Part shown: piece by piece, positions 1 through 5,438 of the stretch
Layout of the letters: each line of letters begins with the position of its first letter
Position numbering within the stretch: position 1 is the first letter of the stretch
Source of the DNA: an uncultured Eubacteriales bacterium
GTDB taxonomy: Bacteria > Bacillota_A > Clostridia > Oscillospirales > Oscillospiraceae
Reading direction: 5' to 3'
Length of the DNA: 6,255 nucleotides
NCBI GenBank assembly: GCA_949451265.1
Contig: CASTQR010000097.1
Location: forward strand, 1-6,255
Translations under genes and position numbers: made by a program
The notes under the pieces: model-generated
The model's database searches: none
Seen by the model: only the letters and a program-made list of their open reading frames with translations
Told to the model about the DNA's origin: nothing

Positions 1-177
1 CTTCAAAAAGGCCACAGCGCACAGGAACCATATCAGCACGTTGCCTGTGACCGCCTCTTTGCTGGACGCCGCCACCTGGGCCTCCACCTCAGCTTCTGTG
101 AGTGCAAGGGCCGGTGCGCACAAAATAGCCGCCAGCAGCAGCGCCAGCGGCAAAAGGGACAAAATTCGTTTTTTCAT
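1..177 (-). CDS. ICE-encoded exported/membrane protein, N-terminal fragment
   Basis: The first 59 residues of a protein that continues past the left edge of the window. It starts at the ATG at 177, with a GGGAGG Shine-Dalgarno 6 nt upstream, 13 bp after the stop of the VirB6-like gene, so it belongs to the same operon. Residues 1-25 form a clear signal peptide: basic MKKR, a leucine/alanine-rich core, and a likely cleavage near APALA. Residues about 45-59 (GNVLIWFLCAVAFLK) begin a second membrane segment. I recall similarly built proteins, with an AVTGN-hydrophobic segment, directly after VirB6/TrbL genes in clostridial conjugative elements, where they have no assigned enzymatic role. A part in the mating channel is inferred from position only. 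Confidence 0.7.
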   Translation of the reverse strand, partial: MKKRILSLLPLALLLAAILCAPALALTEAEVEAQVAASSKEAVTGNVLIWFLCAVAFLK

Positions 178-190
178 GGTCTACCTCCCG

Positions 191-901
191 TCAAATGGAC
201 AGCGGGTTTGCAAGGAAGGCCCCTGCCATGCTGGTGAACAGCCGCAGGCACCAGGCGTTCATCAGCAGCAGGAAGATCTGCCCGGCGAACATCCGGCACC
301 AGCTCTTGAAGATGTTGGACGTGGCCTGGGAAGCCCCCATGGCGAAGGCCACCGGAGCGGTGAACACCAGCACACCCAGCAGGACATACCGTTCCGCCGC
401 CTCGCACAGCAGCTTCAAGTAGTTCCAGGCCAGGATCAGTACCAGGATGAGGACTATGAGGGCCACCGCCCCGTTAGCGCATACACCGATGATGGTGAGA
501 AGCACTGAGCTGAAATCTGCGAAGCTCAGGCTGGGCAGGGCGGAGGTGAGTATCCAGCTGTACGGTGTGCCGCCGATATCCAGCGCCATGTCCACGATGT
601 CGTCGGCGTACCACGCCAGGACGAGGAACAGGACGCATCGGATGGACAGCTTCACGGGGTCTTCCGCCTCTGTGCCGATGCCCAGACCGAAATTTTTGAA
701 CAGGTTCCACACTAAGATCAACAGAATTAGGCCGATGGCCAGGGCCACAAAGACCTCATACATGGTCTCCGCAGCCGGAAAGTAGCGCAGGAACACAGTC
801 ATGTCGCAGCCCAGAGCGCCCAAAATTGACGTGTTGATGAGATCCAGGCCGTGCATGACTTGTTCCGCCAGCCACTCTACGATGCCGTCTAAGATGCCCA
901 T
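191..901 (-). CDS. VirB6/TrbL-like conjugative transfer membrane protein
   Basis: A 236-residue polytopic membrane protein, probably the inner-membrane channel component of the element's type IV secretion system. Hydrophobic segments lie at about 47-68, 86-98, 131-160 (long enough for two passes or a hairpin), 172-190 and 205-222. A conserved-looking motif AAERYVLLGVLVFTAPVAFA lies near 168-187, followed by a Trp/Cys-containing stretch (SWCRMFAGQ) typical of TrbL/VirB6-like proteins in clostridial conjugative elements. The ATG at 901 has no good Shine-Dalgarno. It lies 3 nt after the TAA of the upstream pilin gene (TAACTCATG), so translation is probably coupled by reinitiation. Together with its neighbours this gives the order pilin, VirB6, exported protein. 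The family call rests on topology, motif recall and context, not on a search. Confidence 0.75.
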   Translation of the reverse strand: MGILDGIVEWLAEQVMHGLDLINTSILGALGCDMTVFLRYFPAAETMYEVFVALAIGLILLILVWNLFKNFGLGIGTEAEDPVKLSIRCVLFLVLAWYADDIVDMALDIGGTPYSWILTSALPSLSFADFSSVLLTIIGVCANGAVALIVLILVLILAWNYLKLLCEAAERYVLLGVLVFTAPVAFAMGASQATSNIFKSWCRMFAGQIFLLLMNAWCLRLFTSMAGAFLANPLSI

Positions 902-904
902 GAG

Positions 905-1288
905 TTACGAGGGCGTCCACTGGCCGCCGGAGAAGAAGGGGGTGATGTAGGCCATGATGAAGCCCAGAGAGTTGAGGATCATCCAGGTGACGATGATGCG
1001 CTTCAGCCAGGAGCGGGCCTCCTGGGTGGAGCGGTCAGTGTGGCCGAAGTTGATCATCAGCAGGGCCACGGCGGCGGTGACCACGGCGGCGATGGTGGAG
1101 ATGCCCAGGATCTGAGTGTAGACGTCCTTCATGATGTCGCTGGCCTTGGTCCAAATAGTGGTGTCAGCAAAGGCCGGACGGTACAGCAGTGGGGACAGGC
1201 TGGCCATGGTAAATCCGGCAAACAGCCAGCGGCCCAGGTCCGGTCCCCGGTTGGGAGCGTTCTGGGATGGAGTGGGATGTTGGGTCAA
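905..1288 (-). CDS. VirB2/TrbC-like conjugative pilin candidate, TTG start
   Basis: A 127-residue protein with the VirB2/TrbC layout. It has an N-terminal region with a signal-peptide-like core (residues 21-41, likely cleavage after AFA and before DTT). Two transmembrane helices follow, at about 58-80 and 97-117, separated by a short polar basic loop (HTDRSTQEARSWLKR), and the tail is short. I chose the TTG at 1288 because an AAAGGAGG Shine-Dalgarno sits 7 nt upstream. A GTG at 1411 opens the same frame but has no ribosome binding site, and its extra 41 codons run through two hairpins and the Shine-Dalgarno itself. The TAA ends 3 nt before the VirB6-like gene. Pilin identity is inferred from size, topology and position; any two-helix transfer protein would look similar. 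Confidence 0.65.
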   Translation of the reverse strand: MTQHPTPSQNAPNRGPDLGRWLFAGFTMASLSPLLYRPAFADTTIWTKASDIMKDVYTQILGISTIAAVVTAAVALLMINFGHTDRSTQEARSWLKRIIVTWMILNSLGFIMAYITPFFSGGQWTPS

Positions 1289-1295
1289 GCAAATT

Positions 1296-1303
1296 CCTCC
1301 TTT
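1296..1303 (-). promoter_or_regulatory. Ribosome binding site fixing the TTG start of the pilin gene
   Basis: The minus strand reads AAAGGAGG, a near-perfect anti-16S match, with 7 nt before TTG at 1288. It is the only strong site in the leader and decides against the longer GTG-initiated frame. Confidence 0.8.
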
Positions 1304-1313
1304 GTGTTTTGGG

Positions 1314-1351
1314 CAAAAACGAAGGCCAGCGCCCAGTTGTGGACACTGGCC
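1314..1351 (-). terminator. Second leader hairpin, terminator-like
   Basis: On the minus strand an 11-bp stem (GGCCAGTGTCC pairing with GGGCGCTGGCC, two G-U pairs, loop ACAACT; positions 1351-1324) is followed by TTCGTTTTTG at 1323-1314. The interrupted T-tract makes it a weaker terminator than the hairpin just upstream. It lies about 11 bp before the pilin ribosome binding site, so it could also act as a 5' UTR structure or a second attenuator. Confidence 0.55.
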
Positions 1352-1369
1352 TGACTGCCGCGAGACATG

Positions 1370-1392
1370 AAAAAAGACGCCCTCCGGCGTCT
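1370..1392 (-). terminator. Intrinsic terminator/attenuator in the pilin operon leader
   Basis: On the minus strand a perfect 7-bp stem AGACGCC/GGCGTCT with a GGAG loop is followed directly by six T residues (1375-1370). It sits downstream of the regulator genes and of the promoter predicted at 1438-1466, but upstream of the pilin start. It would therefore stop both read-through from the regulators and transcripts from that promoter, unless it is overridden. Confidence 0.8.
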
Positions 1393-1437
1393 GTCTTACG
1401 GCCGTTTTCACTTGTGGTTACAGTTTTGAGCATGACC

Positions 1438-1466
1438 ATCTTAACATATATGGATTTACGGTTCAA
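1438..1466 (-). promoter_or_regulatory. Predicted sigma-A promoter for the transfer operon
   Basis: The minus strand shows a -35-like TTGAAC (1466-1461), a 17-nt spacer and a -10-like TAAGAT (1443-1438) preceded by TG at 1446-1445, giving an extended -10. Each hexamer matches consensus at 4 of 6 positions. A start near 1431 would give a leader of about 140 nt containing both hairpins. It lies in the 217-bp gap between the second regulator and the pilin gene, where a promoter is expected. Confidence 0.45.
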
Positions 1467-1505
1467 GGGCAAAACGCTGCCAATGTACTGCCAATCCCGT
1501 GCCAT

Positions 1506-2045
1506 TCATCCGCCATCGCCCTCGGAGGGAAAAAAGAGTTCCAAAACTTCAAGATTATCTTGTGCGGTATAGCCCCACAAAACTGCGCTTAATGCAGTGA
1601 TGGCCTCTTTTTGCCTACGATAGTAGGTTCGGAAACTGATGTCCCGAATATGTGGCTGAAGTTGCTCAATGACTTCCTCCGTGTTGCGGAATTGCTGAGG
1701 TGACAGGTAGGTGTAGTACAGTAACCAGTAGTAGATTTCTCCGCTTTTATGCCGAGTGCGAAGCAACTCCACTGCATTGTCCAGCAGGGTAAGCATCTTG
1801 TGGCTGCGTTCAATGCATTTTGCGTGGTGCTCCAGTTCGGTGCCCCCCAAATCGTCCCCGGCCAGGTAGATCGTATCCAGAAAGTCCTCAATGTTTGTTC
1901 CGTATTCCACATGGAATTGACTCCGTAGCCTTTGCACCGACAGCTCCAGGCTCCAGGTCACATCCCGGTACTTCCTCAACAGTTTCCGGGTATCGTGGTA
2001 GCGGGGATCGTCCCGTACATCACGTTCAACCTTCTTTTTCGCCAT
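1506..2045 (-). CDS. ArpU/sigma-70 region 4-like ICE regulator
   Basis: A 179-residue soluble protein without membrane segments. The N-terminus is basic and charged (MAKKKVERDVRDD). Residues about 20-100 are helical and coiled-coil-like. The C-terminal part has IYYWLLYYTYLSPQQF (104-119), then a helix-turn-helix-like stretch with SFRTYYRRQKEAITALSAVLWG at 137-158. This resembles ArpU and small sigma-region-4-like regulators common on Firmicutes phages and conjugative elements, which act as late or transfer gene activators. The ATG at 2045 has a GGAGG 8 nt upstream. The start lies 20 bp inside the end of the upstream regulator gene, so the two are co-transcribed and probably translationally coupled. 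An activator role on the transfer operon promoter downstream is inference. The family assignment is tentative. Confidence 0.6.
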   Translation of the reverse strand: MAKKKVERDVRDDPRYHDTRKLLRKYRDVTWSLELSVQRLRSQFHVEYGTNIEDFLDTIYLAGDDLGGTELEHHAKCIERSHKMLTLLDNAVELLRTRHKSGEIYYWLLYYTYLSPQQFRNTEEVIEQLQPHIRDISFRTYYRRQKEAITALSAVLWGYTAQDNLEVLELFFPSEGDGG

Positions 2046-3165
2046 GGCAGAAACCTCCTTCACCTTCCACGGGCCTTGTGGAAATCTCGAATGTGTATGT
2101 CGGGATGCCGCTGGGACACAGCACGTCCATGCGGAATCGCCTAACCAACGTGTCCTTCTCAACGATACCTTGGCTGTCGCGGGACAAAGCATATAACTTA
2201 TACGTCATCCGGGGGCATTTGGCACAGCCAACCCCTTGCAGCGCAAGGATTTGGAGCACTTTCTCCGCCATGAGTTCTTCATGCGGTTTTGAAACGATAA
2301 CCGGGCCGTTTGAAACGCTGAGCAGGGGCTCTCCCGGCTCAATGTCCGGGGCCTGGAGCTGGATGTTCAGAGACATGGCCACCTCATCCTTGTCCACCAT
2401 CACATCGGAGACCTGGAACATGGTGGACAGGTAGTTTTGCAGGTAGATGACCGTCCCGTGCCGGCCGGGGAAGGTGAGCAGGGCGATATGGCCAGCCCGC
2501 TCCAGCTTGCGTAGCACCCGGCCCACCGTGGCCTTGGACAGCCCCCACCGCTGGGCCAGTTCGGCATAGGACACCAGCGGGCAGCCGGTGCCGTTGCGCA
2601 GATAGGTCACCGGGCCGTTAAAGGAGCCCTGCACCTGTTCGTCCCGGTACACTGCTGAAATCCACAGATCCAGCAGGATATCCATTTCAGAGCACTTCTC
2701 CGCCCCCACCAGCTCCACGGCGGTGGAAACGGGCAGGAAGAAGAACCCGGTTTCCTTCTGGCAGGGGCAGTTGTAGTCCAGCACAGTGTTGTGCCGGTGC
2801 CAGTTGACAATTTTGTATTTGACCAGGTTTCCACGCCCCAGCAAGGAGTATTGGATCAGATGACGGTTCTGCATCGCAGCCAGCACCTCCAGCGTCTGAC
2901 GCTTGGTGCGCAGCCGTAGGGTAGCGGTGAGCTCTCCCACCCGGCAGATCCATTCGCCGGGGTAGATGGTGTAAGTCAAGCCGTCGAGTCGCAGGTATGA
3001 GGTGCGGAAGTTGGCGTAAGAGCAAAGGACAGAAAAACAAAAAAGACCGGGGTGTCCGCTTGTGCGGACGCCCCGGTCGGCGATTAGGGTTTGAAGAAAT
3101 TCTCGGTAGATGCGGCATCGCGGGTATGATACAAGCTGCTTGATTTGAAGCTGATATTCAGGCAT
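2026..3165 (-). CDS. Double winged-helix ICE regulator / replication-initiator-like protein
   Basis: A 379-residue protein, the gene nearest the element end. Residues about 66-122 look like a first winged helix (IYPGEWICRVGELT, then a recognition-helix-like segment and a wing around LGRGNLVKYKI). Residues about 196-245 are a clear MarR/GntR-type winged helix (YAELAQRWGLSKATVGRVLRKLERAGHIALL, in two blocks, with wing FPGRHGTVIYL). Between them lies CPCQKETGFFFLP (133-145). The C-terminal third carries CAKC (314-317), which may bind metal. The ATG at 3165 has AAAGGA 9 nt upstream; the TTG at 3183 is part of that leader and has no site of its own. Proteins of this build recur on clostridial conjugative elements, variously annotated as transcriptional regulators. 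Whether it regulates transfer or starts element replication cannot be decided here. Confidence 0.7.
   Translation of the reverse strand: MPEYQLQIKQLVSYPRCRIYREFLQTLIADRGVRTSGHPGLFCFSVLCSYANFRTSYLRLDGLTYTIYPGEWICRVGELTATLRLRTKRQTLEVLAAMQNRHLIQYSLLGRGNLVKYKIVNWHRHNTVLDYNCPCQKETGFFFLPVSTAVELVGAEKCSEMDILLDLWISAVYRDEQVQGSFNGPVTYLRNGTGCPLVSYAELAQRWGLSKATVGRVLRKLERAGHIALLTFPGRHGTVIYLQNYLSTMFQVSDVMVDKDEVAMSLNIQLQAPDIEPGEPLLSVSNGPVIVSKPHEELMAEKVLQILALQGVGCAKCPRMTYKLYALSRDSQGIVEKDTLVRRFRMDVLCPSGIPTYTFEISTRPVEGEGGFCHGEKEG
3033..3078 (-). terminator. Intrinsic terminator inside the regulator coding sequence
   Basis: On the minus strand a 15-bp stem (GACCGGGGCGTCCGC pairing with GCGGACACCCCGGTC, one G-T pair, 4-nt loop; 3078-3045) is followed by TTTTTTGTTTTT (3044-3033). 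It begins 87 nt after the start codon and spans codons 30-45 without breaking the frame; the T-tract encodes part of LFCFS. By form it is the strongest terminator in the element part of the window. It could act as translation-sensitive attenuation, since a ribosome close behind RNA polymerase would keep the stem open. Confidence 0.8.
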
Positions 3166-3223
3166 ATGTAGCAATCCTTTCAAAAAATATGTCGCAAGCT
3201 GTTGGAACCACTGAAAAGGAGAT

Positions 3224-3279
3224 TTTGGACAATTGTGTGTAATGCAGTCATATCAACGGTTTGAGGTGTATTGTCCTAA
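3224..3279. repeat. Inverted repeats in the terminal 110 bp of the element
   Basis: TTTGGACAAT at 3224-3233 is repeated in inverse orientation as ATTGTCCTAA at 3270-3279 (9 of 10 positions). The first copy overlaps the palindrome ACAATTGT (3229-3236). A further short dyad, AGGTGT (3264-3269) with ACACCT (3282-3287), reaches the presumed junction. Repeats so close to an element end could be recombinase or excision-factor sites, or operators for the adjacent regulator gene. The whole 3166-3279 stretch is otherwise non-coding and AT-rich. Confidence 0.5.
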
Positions 3280-3921
3280 TCACACCTTAGCAGGGGCCAT
3301 GGCCGCCCCCATGTTGTTGGCGTCCTTGATCCCCTTGTCCTTCACCCGGCCGATGGTGACCCGGGCGACGCGGGGGCCGGGGCGCTTCTGGTTCGTCACC
3401 ACCACCGCCCCGGCGGCGGTGGCCGTCCACTGGGCGGTGGGGGTGCGCTGGCTCCCGTACTCCAGGGGGGTGCGGTACTGCCGCTCCGCGGAGCAGAAGT
3501 GGGAGGAGGTGGCGGCGGCGGCGTAAGTCCCGTACCCGCCGCTGAGGAGGAGGGCGGCTAAGGCCAGGCTCTCCCCCATGGTGGAGCAGGCCCCGTACAA
3601 GCCCAGGAAGGGCACGTCAGCGGCCCGGGCGGCGTAGCCGGAGCCGATGCACTGGTTCAGCAGATCCCCCGCCAGCAGGAGATCCAGGTCGGTAGTGTGC
3701 AGGCCCGCCCGCTTCAGGGCCGCGTCCAGGGCCAGGCCCTGCATGGCGGACTCCGCCTGCTCCCAGGTCTTGGCGCCGAATTTGTCGTCCTTGCAGGTGT
3801 GGTCGAAGTGGCGCCCCAGGGGGCCGGAGCTCTCCTTGTTCCCGGCGGCGGAGCCGAAGCCGAGGATCACGGGGGGCTGACCGGGCTGGAAGGTCTGCCG
3901 CCCCAGCTTTGTGTTTTCCAT
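3280..3921 (-). pseudogene. spoVAD: spoVAD, 5' part only, interrupted by the element
   Basis: SpoVAD is a thiolase-fold protein of the SpoVA channel that binds dipicolinic acid and is needed to load it into the forespore. Residues 1-211 match the family throughout: PPVIL (16-20), GPLGRHFD, AGDLLNQ (84-90), the nucleophile-elbow-like GACST (110-114, Cys112), ATSSHFCSAERQYR and PTAQWT. The frame then reaches MGAAMAPA and turns into Lys-Val-stop, where the family continues for roughly 125 more residues (usual length about 335-340). The ATG at 3921 has AAAGGAG 8 nt upstream. It is monocistronic at its 5' end; no spoVAC precedes it. The loss of the C-terminus coincides with the conjugative element. 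The product as encoded should be inactive, unless excision restores the gene. Confidence 0.9.
3286..3297. other. Host/element junction (attachment-site half)
   Basis: Read on the minus strand, codons for MAPA match the conserved SpoVAD segment. The next codons AAG GTG TGA do not, and the sequence turns AT-rich immediately (ATTAGGACAAT). The crossover therefore lies at or next to 3286-3297. The core sequence cannot be defined without the other junction. Confidence 0.65.
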
Positions 3922-3951
3922 GGATGTGACTCCTTTGGCGTGGTTTGCCCA

Positions 3952-3980
3952 TAGTGTGCCCGGAAGGCGGAGCTTCATAC
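3952..3980 (-). promoter_or_regulatory. Predicted sigma-G/sigma-F type promoter of spoVAD
   Basis: The minus strand carries GTATG (3980-3976), a 17-nt spacer and CACACTA (3958-3952). The forespore sigma-G consensus as I recall it is GHATR, 17-18 nt, CATNHTA. The -35 matches fully and the -10 matches 6 of 7 positions. The -10 ends 30 nt before the ATG, leaving room for a short 5' UTR with the ribosome binding site. This fits the known forespore expression of spoVA genes. Confidence 0.6.
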
Positions 3981-4014
3981 ATGGGAAAACTGTGACACTT
4001 CGGGGACTTTGTAT

Positions 4015-4044
4015 CTGGCAAACCGGGCAGAATAGTGGTATAAT
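4015..4044 (+). promoter_or_regulatory. Predicted sigma-A promoter of the cysteine-rich gene/thioesterase operon
   Basis: A perfect TATAAT (4039-4044) is preceded by TG at 4036-4037 (extended -10). A -35-like CTGGCA lies at 4015-4020, with an 18-nt spacer. It points away from the spoVAD promoter, so 3922-4074 is a divergent control region. Confidence 0.7.
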
Positions 4045-4074
4045 CTCCTTCGGAATTTGTGAGGAGGGATCCCC

Positions 4075-4689
4075 ATGCCCGAAGAAGCCCGCTCGATTGG
4101 ATACATCTGCCCCGTCTGCGGGCAGTCCGTCATCGCCCGGCGCACCCCCTTCCAGCTGTGCGCCGGGGACAGCGTCCTGCCCTGCCCCTGCGGCAAGTCG
4201 GAGCTGCGCTTTGCCCAGCTGGGCGACCGGTGCGAGGTCGCCGTGCCCTGCCTGCTGTGCGCCCGGGATCACACCGCCGTCTGCTCCAACAACGCCCTGG
4301 TGGGCCGGAAGCTGCTGGCCCTGTCCTGCCCCAGGTCGGGGCTGGGGTGCTGCTATATCGGCGAGGAGGGCCCGGTGTTCCAGGCCATGGAAAAGCTGGA
4401 GCGGGCGGTGGACAAGCTGCGGACGGACGACGCCGCAGAGCGCCGGGGATCCTTCCTCAACGACACGGTAATGGCGGAGGTGCTGGAGGAGCTGCGGGAC
4501 ATCGCCCAGCGGGGCGGGGTGTCCTGCGGGTGCGGCTCCAGGGACTACGGCGTGAAGGTGGGGTACACGGCGGTGGATCTGGTATGCGCCGCCTGCGGGG
4601 CGGCTTTGCGGCTGCCTGCCGCCGCGCCGGAGGATCTGGACGATCTGTGCGCCCGGTACACCATCACAATCCCCGGAAGGAAGGAATAG
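4075..4689 (+). CDS. Cysteine-rich zinc-ribbon-like protein of unknown function
   Basis: A 204-residue protein I do not recognise by function. It has 17 cysteines, several in zinc-knuckle pairs: CPVC (12-15), CPC (37-39), CLLC (59-62), CGC (151-153) and CAAC (171-174). The outer pairs resemble rubredoxin/zinc-ribbon knuckles. A charged helical stretch at about 102-146 separates an N-terminal from a C-terminal cysteine cluster. No signal peptide or membrane segment is visible, so it is probably cytoplasmic, with structural metal binding, perhaps for contacts with nucleic acid or protein. The ATG at 4075 has GAGGAGG 7 nt upstream and a strong extended -10 promoter ahead. The stop lies 4 bp before the thioesterase start, so the two form an operon, but no functional link is evident from the sequence. 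Confidence 0.75.
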   Translation: MPEEARSIGYICPVCGQSVIARRTPFQLCAGDSVLPCPCGKSELRFAQLGDRCEVAVPCLLCARDHTAVCSNNALVGRKLLALSCPRSGLGCCYIGEEGPVFQAMEKLERAVDKLRTDDAAERRGSFLNDTVMAEVLEELRDIAQRGGVSCGCGSRDYGVKVGYTAVDLVCAACGAALRLPAAAPEDLDDLCARYTITIPGRKE

Positions 4690-4693
4690 CGCG

Positions 4694-5431
4694 ATGAGTA
4701 CCTTTTACGAAGGACAGTTCCGGGTGGACTCCCGGGACGTGGACCTGTTCAACCAGTGCCGTCCGTCGGCGGTGCTGGGCATTTTGCAGGAGGCCGCCAC
4801 CAGGGCGGCACTGGAGCTGGGGGCCTCCGGGCCGGAGATTCTGGAGAAGTATAATTGTTTGTGGATGGTCACCCGGAGCTGGGTGGAGCTGGATGCCCCC
4901 CTGCGGTGGAACGACCTGATTGACGTAAAGACCTGGCACCGGGGGGCCTCCGGCGTGTCCTCCTACCGGGACTTCGACCTGTTCCGGGAGGGGAAGCCCG
5001 TGGGCCAGGGCACCACCATCTGGGTGATGGTGGACGCGGACAGCCGGAAGCTGTTCCGCATGAAGGATCTGACCGAGTTCCAGGGCACCGACGGCGGGGC
5101 GCTGAATAAGTCCGTGAAGCTGCGCCGCATCCCCATGCCGGAGGCGTTTGATCACCGGGTGCGCCGGGATCTGCGCTACTCCGACACCGACATCAACGGC
5201 CACGTGAACAACATCCACTACGCCGACTTCGCCTGCGACAGCCTCCATTTGGAGGAGCTGGGGAAGGGGAAATATGTGCGCTCCCTGCAAATCGGGTACG
5301 TGAACGAGTGCCAGGCGGGGGAGACCATCTGGGTGGATACTGCCGCCCGGGGGGATGAGCTGCTGGCCCGGGGGGAGGGGGACGACGGGACGGAGCGGTT
5401 TGAGTTTTCCCTGACCCTGGCGGATTTATAA
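4694..5431 (+). CDS. Acyl-ACP thioesterase (FatA/FatB-type, double hotdog)
   Basis: A 245-residue enzyme of the acyl-[acyl-carrier-protein] thioesterase family, which hydrolyses acyl-ACP to release free fatty acid in the cytoplasm. The N-terminal hotdog domain (about 1-130) includes LGILQEAATRAA and the LWMVTRSWVELDAPLRWND segment. The C-terminal domain holds SDTDINGHVNNIHYADF (163-179), the family signature. Asp166, Asn168 and His170 fall in the catalytic D-x-N-x-H pattern. Glu205-Cys206 (YVNECQAGE) correspond to the Glu-Cys pair known from plant FatB. The length is normal for bacterial members. The ATG at 4694 has AAGGA 8 nt upstream, within the end of the preceding gene, suggesting coupling. 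Chain-length specificity cannot be read from the sequence. A strong terminator follows the TAA directly. Confidence 0.92.
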   Translation: MSTFYEGQFRVDSRDVDLFNQCRPSAVLGILQEAATRAALELGASGPEILEKYNCLWMVTRSWVELDAPLRWNDLIDVKTWHRGASGVSSYRDFDLFREGKPVGQGTTIWVMVDADSRKLFRMKDLTEFQGTDGGALNKSVKLRRIPMPEAFDHRVRRDLRYSDTDINGHVNNIHYADFACDSLHLEELGKGKYVRSLQIGYVNECQAGETIWVDTAARGDELLARGEGDDGTERFEFSLTLADL

Positions 5432-5438
5432 AAGCAAG

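Larger units (their letters stand above)
1..3290. mobile_element. End portion of an ICE / conjugative transposon inserted in spoVAD
   Basis: All five genes here read on the minus strand and fit one end of a Firmicutes integrative conjugative element: two regulators nearest the end, then a VirB2-like pilin, a VirB6/TrbL-like channel protein and an exported protein. Base composition is more mixed here (AT-rich intergenic stretches, codons such as TTT, AAA, ATT) than in the very GC-rich flank beyond 3290. The outer boundary is placed where spoVAD similarity stops, about 3286-3297. The other end, the relaxase, the coupling protein and the integrase are not in the window, so the element's family and recombinase type cannot be stated. 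The element class is recalled from typical clostridial CTn gene order; the boundary is an inference from loss of similarity. Confidence 0.8.

Noticed and set aside
41..508. Plus-strand open frame across the exported protein and VirB6-like genes
   Set aside because: It is Gln/His/Gly-rich without a domain or ribosome binding site, and antisense to a consistent operon.
1820..2434. Plus-strand open frame opposite the two regulator genes
   Set aside because: No ribosome binding site or recognisable product; it lies antisense to two well-supported overlapping genes.
3922..4272. Upstream extension of the spoVAD reading frame to 4272
   Set aside because: It has no match to SpoVAD, crosses both divergent promoters and overlaps the opposite gene; the ATG at 3921 has a proper ribosome binding site and fits the family N-terminus.
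4059..4697. Alternative plus-strand frame over the cysteine-rich gene, rich in Arg/Gly/Pro
   Set aside because: The low-complexity composition is typical of a frame shadow in GC-rich DNA; the overlapping 4075 frame has the ribosome binding site and ordered CxxC motifs.
4664..5290. Minus-strand open frame opposite the thioesterase
   Set aside because: A His/Val/Pro/Gly-rich shadow of a gene whose catalytic motifs are intact on the plus strand.
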